Shown piece by piece: positions 34,693 to 44,101 of a stretch of 64,000 nucleotides of DNA. The first letter of the stretch is position 1. Each line of letters opens with the position of its first letter. A program made the translations under genes and the position numbers. Below the pieces are notes generated by a model. It saw only the letters and a list, made by a program, of their open reading frames with translations, ran no database searches and was not told where the DNA came from. Location of the stretch: the NCBI GenBank assembly GCA_963775235.1, contig CAVZHY010000002.1, positions 558,001 to 622,000 of the forward strand, read 5' to 3'. The stretch comes from JBBDMC01 sp963775235 (lineage in GTDB: Bacteria > Pseudomonadota > Alphaproteobacteria > Rhizobiales > Kaistiaceae).

Positions 34693-35655
34693 ATGGTCCG
34701 TCTTTGTCCGCTGGCATTGCTGACGGTTCTATGGCTGTCCACAGCCGCCGCCGCGGCTGTCATCGTCGTGCCGCCGGGCAACCGCTCGGCCGAACAGCCG
34801 CCGATCTCTGTCAGCTCCATCGTTCGAACCAGGGAAACCCATGGCACCTTTGACGAAAAATATCGTCAGGTGTACGAAAGCCTTGCCGGCGACCGCAAGC
34901 TGATTGACAAGATCAAGCAGGTTGCAGCGCTTTATCACATCGACCCCATCCACATCGTCGGCGCGATCGTCGGCGAGCACACCTACAACGTCGACGTCCT
35001 CGACAGCCTGCAGGTCTACTACGTCAAGGCACTGACGTACGCGCACCTCGATGTGAAATTCGGCTACGGCAACGAACCGCTGGAGAAGTTCCTGCAGCGT
35101 CCGCAATTCAGCCCGTGCGCTACGCCAGACGACGACTACGACCTGTGGTCCTGCCGGGAGGAAATCTGGAATGCGAAATTTCAGGGGCGGACCGTCGACG
35201 GCGTGAAGTACCCCGACTATCGGTTCGAACGGGTGTTTTTTCAGCCGTTCTTCGCCGGACAGACGTTCGGCCTCGGCCAGCTCAGCCCGCTCGCGGCGCT
35301 GATGGTTGCCGACGACGTTCACCGGGTCAGCGGCCTGCCGCTGCTCGACATGAACCGTGCGCCCGAGGTGTATCAGGCCGTCATGGACCCAGACACCTCG
35401 CTCCAGTACATGGCGGCCATCATCCGCCACGACATCGATACTTACCGGTCGATCGCCGGCTTCGACATCTCCGACAACCCCGGCATCACGGCGACGCTCT
35501 ATAACACCGGCGGCACGGTGGAACGCGCCCGCGAACTCGCCAAGGAAAACCGCACCCGCCAGCTCGTCGGCATCCCGTTCGTGCTCTACCCGCGCGAGAA
35601 CTACTACGGCTGGCTGATCAACGCCCACCTAGACGAGTTGCGCAAGCTGCTCTGA
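34693..35655 (+). CDS. DUF1402 family exported protein
   Basis: A 320-residue protein with a signal peptide (MVRLCPLALLTVLWLSTAAA). The mature part includes YHIDPIHIVGAIVGEHTYNV and FGLGQLSPLAALMVADDVHR, reminiscent of lysozyme-like transglycosylase folds, and NPGITATLYNTGGTVERARE near the C-terminus. The family sits beside hslU in many Hyphomicrobiales. A muramidase-like role is suggested by the fold resemblance only. The ATG at 34693 is chosen because it starts the signal peptide. Confidence 0.8.
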   Translation: MVRLCPLALLTVLWLSTAAAAAVIVVPPGNRSAEQPPISVSSIVRTRETHGTFDEKYRQVYESLAGDRKLIDKIKQVAALYHIDPIHIVGAIVGEHTYNVDVLDSLQVYYVKALTYAHLDVKFGYGNEPLEKFLQRPQFSPCATPDDDYDLWSCREEIWNAKFQGRTVDGVKYPDYRFERVFFQPFFAGQTFGLGQLSPLAALMVADDVHRVSGLPLLDMNRAPEVYQAVMDPDTSLQYMAAIIRHDIDTYRSIAGFDISDNPGITATLYNTGGTVERARELAKENRTRQLVGIPFVLYPRENYYGWLINAHLDELRKLL

Positions 35656-35662
35656 TCCATGC

Positions 35663-36229
35663 TCACCGCACCGGACGCTTGACCCGACGGACCCGCACGT
35701 AGAGCGCGCCGGCGCCCCCGTGGGTGGGGCCGGCCTCGCCGAAGCCGACCACGAACGGCCGCATCTCGGCCGAGGCGAGCCACATCGGCACGACCCGGCG
35801 CAACACGCCGCGCTCGCTGCCGGTCGCCGCGGTCTCGTCCGGCGGACGCCCCTTGCCGGTGACAACCAGCGTCATACGGGCGCCGTTTTCCTGGGCTTCG
35901 GCGAGGAAACGCAGAAGCCGACCATGCGCCGCCGCCTGGGTGAGCCCATGCAGGTCGACCCTGGCGTCGATGGTGACCGTCCCGCGCGTCAGGCGGTTTG
36001 CGGTGCGCCGGTCGATCGGGGCGAGCGCCGGCGATCGCGCCGGTGGCGTTGCCGACGGCCTGGTCGCCTCGATCACCGGTCGCGGCGACGGTTGGCTGGC
36101 TCTCTCGGCCGGTTCGCCGTCCGGCTCCTCGGAGGGCGGCTCCCGGCCAAGCGGGAGGACGGAGCGCGTCACCTGCCGCCACAGGCGCAGGTCGTCCAAG
36201 CTGGGCGCTCCCTTGCGACCGCGCGTCAT
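35663..36229 (-). CDS. Smr-domain protein
   Basis: A 188-residue protein with a proline-rich N-terminal half and a C-terminal Smr domain: DARVDLHGLTQAAAHGRLLR (the DLHG motif), LVVTGKGRP and GALYVRVRRVKRP. Smr domains bind or nick nucleic acids. It overlaps the mltA stop (ATGA), a conserved pairing, and converges with the DUF1402 gene. Confidence 0.85.
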   Translation of the reverse strand: MTRGRKGAPSLDDLRLWRQVTRSVLPLGREPPSEEPDGEPAERASQPSPRPVIEATRPSATPPARSPALAPIDRRTANRLTRGTVTIDARVDLHGLTQAAAHGRLLRFLAEAQENGARMTLVVTGKGRPPDETAATGSERGVLRRVVPMWLASAEMRPFVVGFGEAGPTHGGAGALYVRVRRVKRPVR

Positions 36230-37332
36230 CACGGCGCGCCCCGCGGCATCAGGACAATGAACCGTCCGCCGGCGTTCATGCCACCCGCGACATCCCCGGC
36301 AGCTGCGCCCGAGCCGAAGAAAATGTCCCCGCGCGCCGGCCCCACGATCGCCGAGCCGGTGTCGTGTGCGATCATCAGCCGCCGCCACGCCTGCCCGTCG
36401 GGCAACGTGGTTTCGACCCAGACCGGCGTATGGAATGTGTGGATGAGACGGTCGACGGCGAGGCTGCGTCCGGCGGTGAGCGGCACCTTGGCCGCCGCGA
36501 CCGGGCCGAGCTCCGGATCGTCGACCGGTGCCTCGCGGAAGAAGATATAGGACCGGTTCTGCGCCATCACGGCCCCGGCCTGTTGCGGGTTCGCGGCGAG
36601 CCAGGCGCGGATCGTCTGCATGGTGACGTGTCCTTTCGTCAGCGCCCCCATCTCCAGGAGCACGCGTCCGATCGGCGTGTAGGGGTGCCCGGTCTTGGCC
36701 GCGTACGTCACGCGCATCGTCCGCCCGTCGTCGAGCCGGATGCGCGCCGACCCCTGCACGTGAATGAAGAACGCGTCGACCGGGTCCTCCAGATAGACAA
36801 GCTCCAGCCCCTGGCCCGCGAGCGCCCCCGCCATGATCGCCCCACGGTCGGCGTATGCCTCAAGCCCGTGGTCGGTTCTGCGGGCGAAGCGGAAGCTCGG
36901 ATCGAGGCCGGCAGGGTGCTCATCCGGGTTGATCTCGACCAGATCGTCCGGCGGCCGGTAGAGCGGCACTGTGAAGTGCGGACTCGGCGCGAGTGCGCCC
37001 GCCACCTCCGGCTCGTAGTAGCCGGTGAACTGTGCCCGCGCCGGCGAAGCAACGGCCAACGGTGTGAACAGGCTTTCGAAGAAGTCCCGTGCCGCCGCCC
37101 GCGATGGTTGGGGTGCTGCCGCCTGCGCCCGCCTGAGGCTGGCGGCAAGCGCGTTTGCGTCGACGCCAAGCGCGCGCGTCTTCGGCGGGTGTTCGGCAAG
37201 CACGTCGGCGCCACGCCGAAACGCGGCGAATGCGGCGGCGAGGTCGTCATTCTGCCAGCCGTCGAGATCGCCGAAGGAGAGGGGTAGGAGGTCGGCTTGA
37301 CCGGCAACCGTCGCTACGGTTGGCGCAGACAT
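36229..37332 (-). CDS. mltA: Membrane-bound lytic murein transglycosylase A
   Basis: A 367-residue MltA/3D-domain enzyme. Typical sequences are AQFTGYYEPEVAGAL, YLEDPVDAFFIHVQGSARIR (substrate cleft), MRVTYAAKTGHPYTPIGR and, at the C-terminal 3D domain, MIAHDTGSAIVGPARGDIFF with the catalytic aspartate. No signal peptide or lipobox is evident from the chosen ATG, unusual for an envelope enzyme but common in this order's annotations. It is coupled to smr and follows the Tim44 gene. Confidence 0.9.
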   Translation of the reverse strand: MSAPTVATVAGQADLLPLSFGDLDGWQNDDLAAAFAAFRRGADVLAEHPPKTRALGVDANALAASLRRAQAAAPQPSRAAARDFFESLFTPLAVASPARAQFTGYYEPEVAGALAPSPHFTVPLYRPPDDLVEINPDEHPAGLDPSFRFARRTDHGLEAYADRGAIMAGALAGQGLELVYLEDPVDAFFIHVQGSARIRLDDGRTMRVTYAAKTGHPYTPIGRVLLEMGALTKGHVTMQTIRAWLAANPQQAGAVMAQNRSYIFFREAPVDDPELGPVAAAKVPLTAGRSLAVDRLIHTFHTPVWVETTLPDGQAWRRLMIAHDTGSAIVGPARGDIFFGSGAAAGDVAGGMNAGGRFIVLMPRGAP

Positions 37333-37341
37333 GCCAGCGCC

Positions 37342-38061
37342 TCAGTCGACCGATTCGGTCGCCACCAGTTTCCAGTTGGGGTCGCGCGACGCCGCCTCGC
37401 GCGCGAACGTCCAGATGTCGGTGACGTCGCCGACGTGCACCGGGTCGCCATCGACCACCGCGCCGCTCTTGTCATGCGTCGCCGACACCAGCTTCGACAG
37501 GAAGCGGATGGTGATCTGCACCGTCCCGTTTTTGACGCTGGCGCCGGTGATTTCGGCGCGGTCGATGCCCACGAACTTGAATTCGATCGTCTCGCCGCGC
37601 TTCTCGCGCTCGTCGATGGCGGCGACAAAGCCGTCGAACACCTCGCGGTTGAGGAGCTGCCTCAACTGCTTGCGGTCGCCCTCGGCGAAGGCGGTGACGA
37701 TCATCTCGTAGGCCCGCTTGGAGCCGTCCAGAAACGCCTTTGGATCAAAGCTGCGATCGGCAGCGGCGACCGTCTTCAGCGCCTCGTGCAACGTCGAGCC
37801 GGCCGGCGCGATCACCTTGATCTGTTCGGCCGCGGCCGGTTCGATGTCCTGGACCGGCACGTCGTGGCCGGCGGTCCGCCGCGGCAGATCGATCACCTTG
37901 TCGCTGCCCGCGCCCTGCCCTTGTGCCTCGCGCCGCGAGTAGGGGTCGAACGGCGGCCGCTCATTGCCGGTCCGACGGCCGAGCACGTTCCTCAATCTGA
38001 GGAAGATGACGACGGCGATCGCCAGGAAGATGATTGTGTAGATGTCGATGAACCCAGTCAT
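37342..38061 (-). CDS. Tim44/TimA family protein
   Basis: A 239-residue protein with an N-terminal membrane anchor (IYTIIFLAIAVVIFLRLRNV), a disordered linker and a C-terminal Tim44-like domain (FDPKAFLDGSKRAYEMIVTA, LRQLLNREVFDGFVAAIDE, GDVTDIWTFAREAASRDPNW). Alphaproteobacterial relatives of the mitochondrial import motor component. Lies beside secB, divergently, as in relatives; the fxsA gene often found here is missing. Confidence 0.85.
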   Translation of the reverse strand: MTGFIDIYTIIFLAIAVVIFLRLRNVLGRRTGNERPPFDPYSRREAQGQGAGSDKVIDLPRRTAGHDVPVQDIEPAAAEQIKVIAPAGSTLHEALKTVAAADRSFDPKAFLDGSKRAYEMIVTAFAEGDRKQLRQLLNREVFDGFVAAIDEREKRGETIEFKFVGIDRAEITGASVKNGTVQITIRFLSKLVSATHDKSGAVVDGDPVHVGDVTDIWTFAREAASRDPNWKLVATESVD

Positions 38062-38280
38062 TATGAGCGGTGCCCTGACGCGGGATTTTTGTCACTGTGC
38101 CCGAAAAGCTCGGCGAAAGCGATGTCTAGCATGTAGGCAACGTTAAGCCCGCTTGCCAGCCGGTCAACGTATTTGGCCGTTTTGCTTGTCACCTTCAGCC
38201 ACGCATGTTAGCCCAGCCGCGCCGACGTGAGGCGTGCAAAGAACCGCCGACGAGGCTTTTTTCTTGTTTGAGGAGTGATC

Positions 38281-38778
38281 ATGGCCGAAGCGACGAATGG
38301 TGGTCAGGGGGGCGCGGCCGCCGGCAACCAGCCCAACCTCGGCGTCATCGCCCAATACGTCAAGGACCTGTCCTTCGAGAATCCGGGCGCTCCTCAGGTT
38401 CTGACGAACCGCGGCGGCCAGCCAAACCTCAACATCTCCATCGGCGTCCAATCCGGCACCATGTCTGACGACCAGGTCGAGGTGGAACTCAGGATCGATG
38501 CCCGCGCGACCGACGGCGAGACCGTGCTGTTTGCCGTCGAACTGGTTTATGCCGGACTGTTCCGCCTGACCAATATCCCGCAACAGGACCTGTTGCCGGT
38601 CACCCTCATCGAGTGTCCGCGGCTTCTGTTTCCTTTTGCCCGTCAGGTCGTCTCCGACGCCACCCGGAATGGCGGCTTTCCGCCGCTGCTGATCGATCCT
38701 GTCGATTTCGTCTCCCTGTACCGGCAGCGCATGGCCGAGCAGCAGCAGGGCCAGCAGCCGGCCCCCCGGACGGTCTGA
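38281..38778 (+). CDS. secB: Protein-export chaperone SecB
   Basis: A 165-residue cytosolic chaperone that holds preproteins for SecA. It shows GVIAQYVKDLSFENPGAPQV, VELVYAGLFRLTNIPQ and the SecB signature LIECPRLLFPFARQVVSDAT. The Gln-rich C-terminal tail is variable. The ATG is preceded by GAGGAG. In many relatives secB lies next to dnaQ; here it is about 34 kb away. Confidence 0.95.
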   Translation: MAEATNGGQGGAAAGNQPNLGVIAQYVKDLSFENPGAPQVLTNRGGQPNLNISIGVQSGTMSDDQVEVELRIDARATDGETVLFAVELVYAGLFRLTNIPQQDLLPVTLIECPRLLFPFARQVVSDATRNGGFPPLLIDPVDFVSLYRQRMAEQQQGQQPAPRTV

Positions 38779-38786
38779 TCCGTTTC

Positions 38787-39788
38787 TCAGAGTACGACGC
38801 CGGCCTGGGTCGCCAGATCAGCGAGCGACACGGCCGGCCGCGGTCCGATGTGGCCGATCACCTCGCCCGCCGCGATGACGCCGAGGTTTGCCGCGCCGGC
38901 AAGGTCCATCCCTCGCGCGACGCCATAAAGAAAGCCCGAGGCGAAGAGATCGCCCGCGCCGGTCAGATCGGCAATCGTTTCAACCGGCGTCGCCGGCACG
39001 GTCGTGATGCCATCGGCGGTGACGAGAATGGCTCCCTCCGATCCGATGGTAACCGCGGCGAGCTTGCAATCGGTGCGCAGCGCCGCCACCGCCGTATCGC
39101 GGTCACCGGTTTCGTAGAGCGAACGCAACTCCAAATCGTTGGCGAGCAGGATATCGACCGTCCCGTTCCTGATAAGGTCAAGGAACTCGGCGCGGAAGCG
39201 GTCGACGCAGAATGGGTCGGAGAGCGTCAGCGACACCCGGCGGCCGGCCTTGTGCGCGATTTCGGCGGCGTGTCGGAACGCCTTCTTCGCCTCCGGCGGG
39301 TCCCACAGGTAACCTTCCAGGTACGTGATCGCGGCCGCCGAAACCACGGTTTCGTCGATGTCCGCGGGTCCGAGCGCCTGACAGGCGCCGAGGTAGGTGT
39401 TCATCGTGCGCTCGCCGTCGGGCGTGATCATGATCATGGAGCGCGCCGTCGGGGCGCCGTCGGCAAGCGTAACGGTCGCGAAATGAACGCCGGCATTGCG
39501 CATGTCGTGGCGATAGAAGCGGCCGAGCGTGTCGTCGGCGACCTTGCCGATGAAGGCGGAGCGCCCGCCGAGCGATGCAACCCCGACCGCCGTGTTGCCG
39601 GCCGAGCCGCCAGAAGCCTCGATCGCCGGCCCCATGGCGGAGTAGAGCATCTCGGCGCGTTCGGCGTCGATCAGGTGCATCGTCCCCTTGGCGAGGCCGT
39701 GACTGACCAGAAAATCGTCCTCGGCGCGCGCCATCACGTCGACGATGGCGTTGCCGATGCACAGTACGTCGAATTCCGCTTCTTTCAT
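38787..39788 (-). CDS. PfkB-family carbohydrate/adenosine kinase
   Basis: A 333-residue ribokinase-fold protein. FDVLCIGNAIVDVMARAEDD opens it; GGSAGNTAVGVASLGG is the substrate-binding signature; DLTGAGDLFASGFLYGVARG carries the catalytic Asp in the anion hole. The sequence resembles adenosine kinases, but substrate choice between adenosine and a sugar is not proven. It converges with secB. Confidence 0.85.
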   Translation of the reverse strand: MKEAEFDVLCIGNAIVDVMARAEDDFLVSHGLAKGTMHLIDAERAEMLYSAMGPAIEASGGSAGNTAVGVASLGGRSAFIGKVADDTLGRFYRHDMRNAGVHFATVTLADGAPTARSMIMITPDGERTMNTYLGACQALGPADIDETVVSAAAITYLEGYLWDPPEAKKAFRHAAEIAHKAGRRVSLTLSDPFCVDRFRAEFLDLIRNGTVDILLANDLELRSLYETGDRDTAVAALRTDCKLAAVTIGSEGAILVTADGITTVPATPVETIADLTGAGDLFASGFLYGVARGMDLAGAANLGVIAAGEVIGHIGPRPAVSLADLATQAGVVL

Positions 39789-39808
39789 GATTCCCAAGCG
39801 CTTCGGTG

Positions 39809-40486
39809 TCAGACGGTCTTGGCGGGGTAGCGGCAGAGATCCGCGATCAGGCAGTGCGGGCAATCGGGCTTGCGCGCCTTGCACACGTAGCGCCCGTGCA
39901 GGATCAGCCAGTGGTGAGCGTGACGCTTGTACTCATTCGGGATCACTTTCTCCAGCCCCAGTTCGACCTGAAGCGGATCCTTGCCCGGCGCCATGCCGAT
40001 GCGGTTGGCGACCCGGAAGATGTGCGTGTCGACGGCGATCAGCGGGTCGCCGAAGGCGGTGTTGAGCACCACATTGGCCGTCTTGCGGCCGACGCCCGGC
40101 AGGGTCAGCAACGCCTCGCGCGAGCGCGGCACCGCGCCGCCATAGTCCGCGACGAGTTTCCGCGACAGCGCCACCAGGTTCTTCGCCTTGTTGCGGTAGA
40201 GCCCGATCGTGCGGATGAGATCGGTGACGGCCGGCTCGCCCAGCGCGACCATCTTCGCCGGCGTGTCGGCCTTGGCGAAAAGCGCCGGCGTTGCCTTGTT
40301 GACGCCTGCGTCGGTCGCCTGCGCCGACAGCACCACCGCCGTCAGCAGCGTGAAGGGGTTGGTGTAGTTGAGTTCGCCCCTGGGCTCGGGCTCGCGCGCG
40401 GCAAAGCGGCGGAATATCTCAGCGACTGCTGCCCGCGTAAGCTTCCGGGGCGCGCGCGGGCTTGCCCTGGTTGCGGCAACCGTCAT
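39809..40486 (-). CDS. nth: Endonuclease III
   Basis: A 225-residue base-excision DNA glycosylase/AP lyase for oxidised pyrimidines. LTLPGVGRKTANVVLNTAFG carries the catalytic Lys of the HhH motif, and AVDTHIFRVANR the catalytic Asp. The C-terminal [4Fe-4S] cluster ligands are CKARKPDCPHCLIADLC (Cx6Cx2Cx5C). It is coupled to the upstream membrane-protein gene by an ATGA overlap. Confidence 0.95.
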   Translation of the reverse strand: MTVAATRASPRAPRKLTRAAVAEIFRRFAAREPEPRGELNYTNPFTLLTAVVLSAQATDAGVNKATPALFAKADTPAKMVALGEPAVTDLIRTIGLYRNKAKNLVALSRKLVADYGGAVPRSREALLTLPGVGRKTANVVLNTAFGDPLIAVDTHIFRVANRIGMAPGKDPLQVELGLEKVIPNEYKRHAHHWLILHGRYVCKARKPDCPHCLIADLCRYPAKTV

Positions 40487-40824
40487 TGATGAACGGCGAT
40501 CGTCAGTGCATCGGCGGCGATCGCCGTGGCGACGCCGACTGCCACCAGGACCAGGCCGATCAGGAAGATGCGGATCGCGCGGTCGTAGCGCGCCCGCTCC
40601 AGCGAGTTCGGGTGGAGGAGTGCCGCGAGGGCCATGAGCTGCAGGACGATTCCCGCTGCCAGTGGCACGATGCCGAACAGGTCATGGAGTTGCCACGGCA
40701 GCGGATTGGCCGCCCATGCGGTGAGGAAGGTGAGCGAAAAGCCGGCAAGGACGCCGACCACGGTCACGCTGCCGTTGCGAAAGACCGCCTCGATGTCGCG
40801 GTGGGGCGTGCCCCGATCGTTCAT
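40483..40824 (-). CDS. Small membrane protein, hypothetical
   Basis: A 113-residue protein starting MNDRGTPHRDIEAVFRNGSV, with three or four hydrophobic helices (VTVVGVLAGFSLTFLTAWAA, FGIVPLAAGIVLQLMALAAL, IFLIGLVLVAVGVATAIAA). No known family recognised. The stop overlaps the nth start, so the two are co-translated. It diverges from the DUF2244 gene. Confidence 0.65.
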   Translation of the reverse strand: MNDRGTPHRDIEAVFRNGSVTVVGVLAGFSLTFLTAWAANPLPWQLHDLFGIVPLAAGIVLQLMALAALLHPNSLERARYDRAIRIFLIGLVLVAVGVATAIAADALTIAVHQ

Positions 40825-40906
40825 GGTTGCCAAGTCCCCGCCCGCTGGACGCCGAACGGCCACGACGCCATATAGTCGCCCAGCGCCTCTTCTATAATCA
40901 TCCGCC

Positions 40907-41410
40907 ATGGTTCCCGCCAATCCACCCGCACCACCCGAACCGCCGGTCTTTTCGGCGGTCCTGCGTCCCCATCGCTCACTTGGGCCGCGTGGCTTCGGCG
41001 TGCTGATGGTTCTGCTGTGTGCCGTTTCATTTGTCGCCGGCACGATCTTCTGGCTGGCCGGCGCGTGGCCGGTGTTCGGTTTCCTGGGCCTCGACGTGGC
41101 GCTGATATACGTCGCCTTCCGGCTCAACTACCGCGACGGTCACGCGGCGGAGGAAATCAGCCTCACGCGCTCGCGCCTCGTCGTGCGCCGCTTCGCGGCC
41201 GATGGGGAAATGTCGGTGATCGAGCTCAATCCATACTGGGCCCGGCTTGAGGTCGACCGCCGGGCGGACGTTGGCGTCACCCGCGTCGGCCTCATCTCGC
41301 ACGGCCGCCGCCTCGATGTCGGCGCATTCCTCGGACCCGGCGAGCGAGAAGCACTGGCGGTGAAACTCGCCGCCGCGCTGGCGCGAGCACGGGCGACGCC
41401 GGCGGGCTGA
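40907..41410 (+). CDS. DUF2244 family membrane protein
   Basis: A 167-residue protein with a two-helix membrane hairpin (FGVLMVLLCAVSFVAGTIFW and FGFLGLDVALIYVAFRLNYR) followed by a soluble beta-rich domain containing ELNPYWARLEVDRR and GAFLGPGEREALAVKLAAAL. Fits DUF2244, which occurs next to nth in this order. Function unknown. Confidence 0.85.
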   Translation: MVPANPPAPPEPPVFSAVLRPHRSLGPRGFGVLMVLLCAVSFVAGTIFWLAGAWPVFGFLGLDVALIYVAFRLNYRDGHAAEEISLTRSRLVVRRFAADGEMSVIELNPYWARLEVDRRADVGVTRVGLISHGRRLDVGAFLGPGEREALAVKLAAALARARATPAG

Positions 41411-41486
41411 GCCGCGCAAGAATCGGGTGGCGGCGACGTCGGGGGCGGCCTAGATCGTGGCCAACAGCGTCTTGGAGGCTCCGATC

Positions 41487-42377
41487 ATGGAAATTGCGAT
41501 GTCCACCGCCGAACGTCCGCGCACTGCTGCGCCGGCCCTTTCCGACTACGAGGTCATCCGCCGCGCGATCGCGTTCATTTCCGAGCATCGGCGCGAGCAG
41601 CCGCCGCTGGAGCGGATCGCCGCCCACGTCGGCATGAAGCCGCTGACGCTCCAGCGCCTGTTCACGCGCTGGGCCGGCATCTCGCCGAAGGGCTTTCTGC
41701 AGGCGCTGACCCTCAGCTACGCCCGTTCGCTGCTCGACCAGTCAGCCTCGGTGCTCGATACGACCTTCGAGACGGGACTGTCGGGCCCGGGACGCCTGCA
41801 CGACCTCTTCGTCACCCACCACGCCATGACTCCCGGCGCCTACAAGGCAAAAGGCGAGGGGATCGTCATGCGCTGGGGCTTCCATCCCTCGCCATTCGGA
41901 ACGGCTCTGGCGATCGTCACCGAGAACGGCCTTGCCGGGCTCGCCTTCGCCGATCCCGGCAAGGAAGCGGAGACCCTCGCCGATATGCAGGCGCGCTGGC
42001 CGCGGGCGACATTTGTCAAGGATGCTGGGGTGACCGCTCCATACGCCCGGCGCATCTTCGACCCGGCCACATGGCGGCCGGAGCGGCCGCTGAGGATCGT
42101 CATGATCGGCTCGGATTTCGAGCTTCGGGTGTGGGAGACACTGCTCCGACTGCCGCTCGGCAAGGCGACCACCTACTCAGACATTGCGGCCCACATTGGC
42201 AACCCGAAGGCCGCCCGTGCCGTCGGTGCGGCGGTGGGGAAGAACCCGATCTCGTTCGTCGTCCCTTGCCATCGCGTGCTGGGCAAAGGCGGCGGCCTCA
42301 CCGGCTATCACTGGGGCCTGACCCGCAAGCGCGCGATCCTCGGCTGGGAAGCCGGGATGACGCCGGAAGCTAATTAA
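41487..42377 (+). CDS. AraC-type HTH / methylated-DNA-protein-cysteine methyltransferase fusion
   Basis: A 296-residue Ada-like protein without the zinc-binding phosphotriester-repair domain. The N-terminal half is an AraC-type DNA-binding domain (PLERIAAHVGMKPLTLQRLF, RWAGISPKGFLQALTLSYAR). The C-terminal half is an O6-alkylguanine transferase with SFVVPCHRVLGKGGGLTGYH (acceptor Cys in PCHRV). GGAGG ten bases upstream supports the ATG at 41487; a GTG lies 10 codons earlier. Probably repairs alkylguanine and may regulate repair genes. Confidence 0.88.
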   Translation: MEIAMSTAERPRTAAPALSDYEVIRRAIAFISEHRREQPPLERIAAHVGMKPLTLQRLFTRWAGISPKGFLQALTLSYARSLLDQSASVLDTTFETGLSGPGRLHDLFVTHHAMTPGAYKAKGEGIVMRWGFHPSPFGTALAIVTENGLAGLAFADPGKEAETLADMQARWPRATFVKDAGVTAPYARRIFDPATWRPERPLRIVMIGSDFELRVWETLLRLPLGKATTYSDIAAHIGNPKAARAVGAAVGKNPISFVVPCHRVLGKGGGLTGYHWGLTRKRAILGWEAGMTPEAN

Positions 42378-42380
42378 CAT

Positions 42381-42408
42381 AGCTAAACCGAAAATACGGA
42401 TAGCTTTT
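42381..42408 (+). terminator. Rho-independent terminator after the Ada-like gene
   Basis: AGCTA and CCG pair with CGG and TAGCT around a short A-rich loop, followed by TTTT. It starts four bases after the stop codon. Confidence 0.6.
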
Positions 42409-42447
42409 CGCGCGTGAGAGCCGGGTTGTCGGGGCCGTTTTGAACGT

Positions 42448-43070
42448 TCACCCGTCCAGGACCTCCTTGCCGGCCACAGTGGAATCGGCGTTGAGGTGGT
42501 AAACCACCGGCAGGCCGGTGGCGAGTTCGAGCTTCACCACCTCGTCAGGCGTGAGCCCGTCGAGGGCCATGATCAGCGCCCTTAGCGAATTGCCATGGGC
42601 GGAGACCAGCACCTTCTCGCCACGCAGCACATGCGGCTGCATCTTGTTGAGATAGTACGGCCACACGCGCGCGCCGGTGTCGCGCAGCGATTCGCCGCCG
42701 GGCGGCGCCGTAGCGTAGGAACGCCGCCAAACGTGCACCTGCTCCTCGCCCCATTTCGCCCGCGCGTCGTCCTTGTTGAGACCGACGAGATCGCCGTAGT
42801 CGCGTTCGTTGAGCGCCTGGTCCTTGATGGTCGTGGTCCCGCCTGGCCGAGCTCGTCGAGCATGATGTCGAGAGTGTGGTGGGCGCGGATGAGCGCAGAC
42901 GTGAAGCAGATGCCGAAGGTGAATCCCTTGGCCTTGAGCTTCTTACCAGCCGTGTGGGCCTCCTTGGCGCCCGTCGGCGTGATGTCGACATCGCGCCAGC
43001 CGGTGAAAAGGTTCTTGAGGTTCCATTCGCTCTCTCCGTGGCGGACGAGCACGAGCAGGCGGTCGGTCAT
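42448..43070 (-). CDS. gpmA: Phosphoglycerate mutase (2,3-BPG-dependent), frameshifted
   Basis: A glycolytic enzyme of about 206 residues. The N-terminus DRLLVLVRHGESEWNLKNLF holds the phospho-accepting His and FTGWRDVDITPTGAKEA follows. The frame is lost after LDIMLDELGQ at about 42838-42845 and regained as GTTTIKDQALNERDYGDLVG. After that come WRRSYATAPPGGESLRDT and LVSAHGNSLRALIMAL with the second catalytic His. The break lies next to a CCC run; probable sequence error. Confidence 0.9.
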
Positions 43071-43112
43071 CTAGGTCCTCGAAATCAGGTGCGAAACACA
43101 CGGGGTGGTATC

Positions 43113-43200
43113 GTCATTCCGGCGCAATCCGGAATCCATCACTTTGGCGCGTCGCCGGAACGTTCGATTTTCGAGATGCCGCCGGCCTCCGCCGGATGAC
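43113..43200. repeat. Palindromic intergenic repeat (REP-like) between dapB and gpmA
   Basis: GTCATTCCGGCGCAATCCGGAATCC at the left and GCCGGCCTCCGCCGGATGAC at the right form two hairpins whose outer arms (GTCAT/ATGAC) are inverted. Same general design as the repeat at 30558-30654 but a different sequence class. Confidence 0.7.
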
Positions 43201-43226
43201 AAAAGTGGACGATGTATAGCGCCGCA

Positions 43227-44040
43227 TCAACTCGAAAGCCCCAGAACGTCGGTCATCGAGTACAGGCCCGGCTTCTTGTCACGCCCCCACAGCGCCGCCT
43301 TCACCGCGCCGCGCGCGAAGATCGCCCGGTCGAACGCCCGGTGGCCGAGCAGGACCATTTCCCCCTCGCCTGCCAGCATCACCACGTGCTCGCCGGTGAC
43401 CGAGCCGCCGCGCAGGGACGCGAAGCCGATATCGCCGCGTTTGCGCGCGCCCGGGTGGCCGTCACGCACCTTCACCGAATGCTGGTCGAGGTCGATGCCG
43501 CGCCCGGCCGCCGCCGCCGCGCCCAGCATCAGCGCCGTCCCCGACGGGGCGTCCACCTTGTGGCGGTGGTGCATCTCCGCGATCTCGATGTCGAAGTCCG
43601 CGTCCAGCGCCTTGGCCGCCCGCCGCACCAGTTCGGCGAGGAGATTGACCCCGAGGCTCATGTTGCCGGAGCGCACGATCACCGCATGACGCGCCGCTGC
43701 CCTGATCTTGTCCTCGTCAGCGGCCGAAAGGCCGGTGGTGCCGATGACGTGGACGATCCGCGCCTGCGCGGCCAGTTCGGCGAAGGCGAGCGTGGCTGCC
43801 GGGACCGTGAAGTCGAGCACGCCGTCAGCCGCTGCAAATGCCGCCAGCGGGTCAACTGAAATTGCCACACCATTGGCTTCGACGCCGGCGAGCGAGGCCT
43901 GCGTCCGTGCCGATCTCCGGTGCGTCGGCGCGCTCGATCGCGCCGGCGAGGCTTACTCCCTCGGTCTCGGCGATGATACGGATGAGCGTGCGCCCCATCC
44001 GTCCCGCGGCGCCGACCACCACCAGCTTCATTCCGCTCAT
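43227..44040 (-). CDS. dapB: 4-hydroxy-tetrahydrodipicolinate reductase, frameshifted
   Basis: An enzyme of lysine/diaminopimelate synthesis. The N-terminus MKLVVVGAAGRMGRTLIRII is the nucleotide-binding glycine motif. The frame slips at about 43895-43905; removing one G joins IGTDAASLAGVEANGVAISV. Then come IGTTGLSAADEDKI, the substrate motif MHHRHKVDAPSGTALMLG and the C-terminal GLYSMTDVLGL. The restored protein has 270 residues. Essential in nearly all bacteria, so the slip is probably an error. Confidence 0.9.
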
Positions 44041-44101
44041 CGCGGCATCTCCACCTTTCGGCGTGTCTATAGCAAGCCGGGACAGGCGAGGCGACCGCGC
44101 C

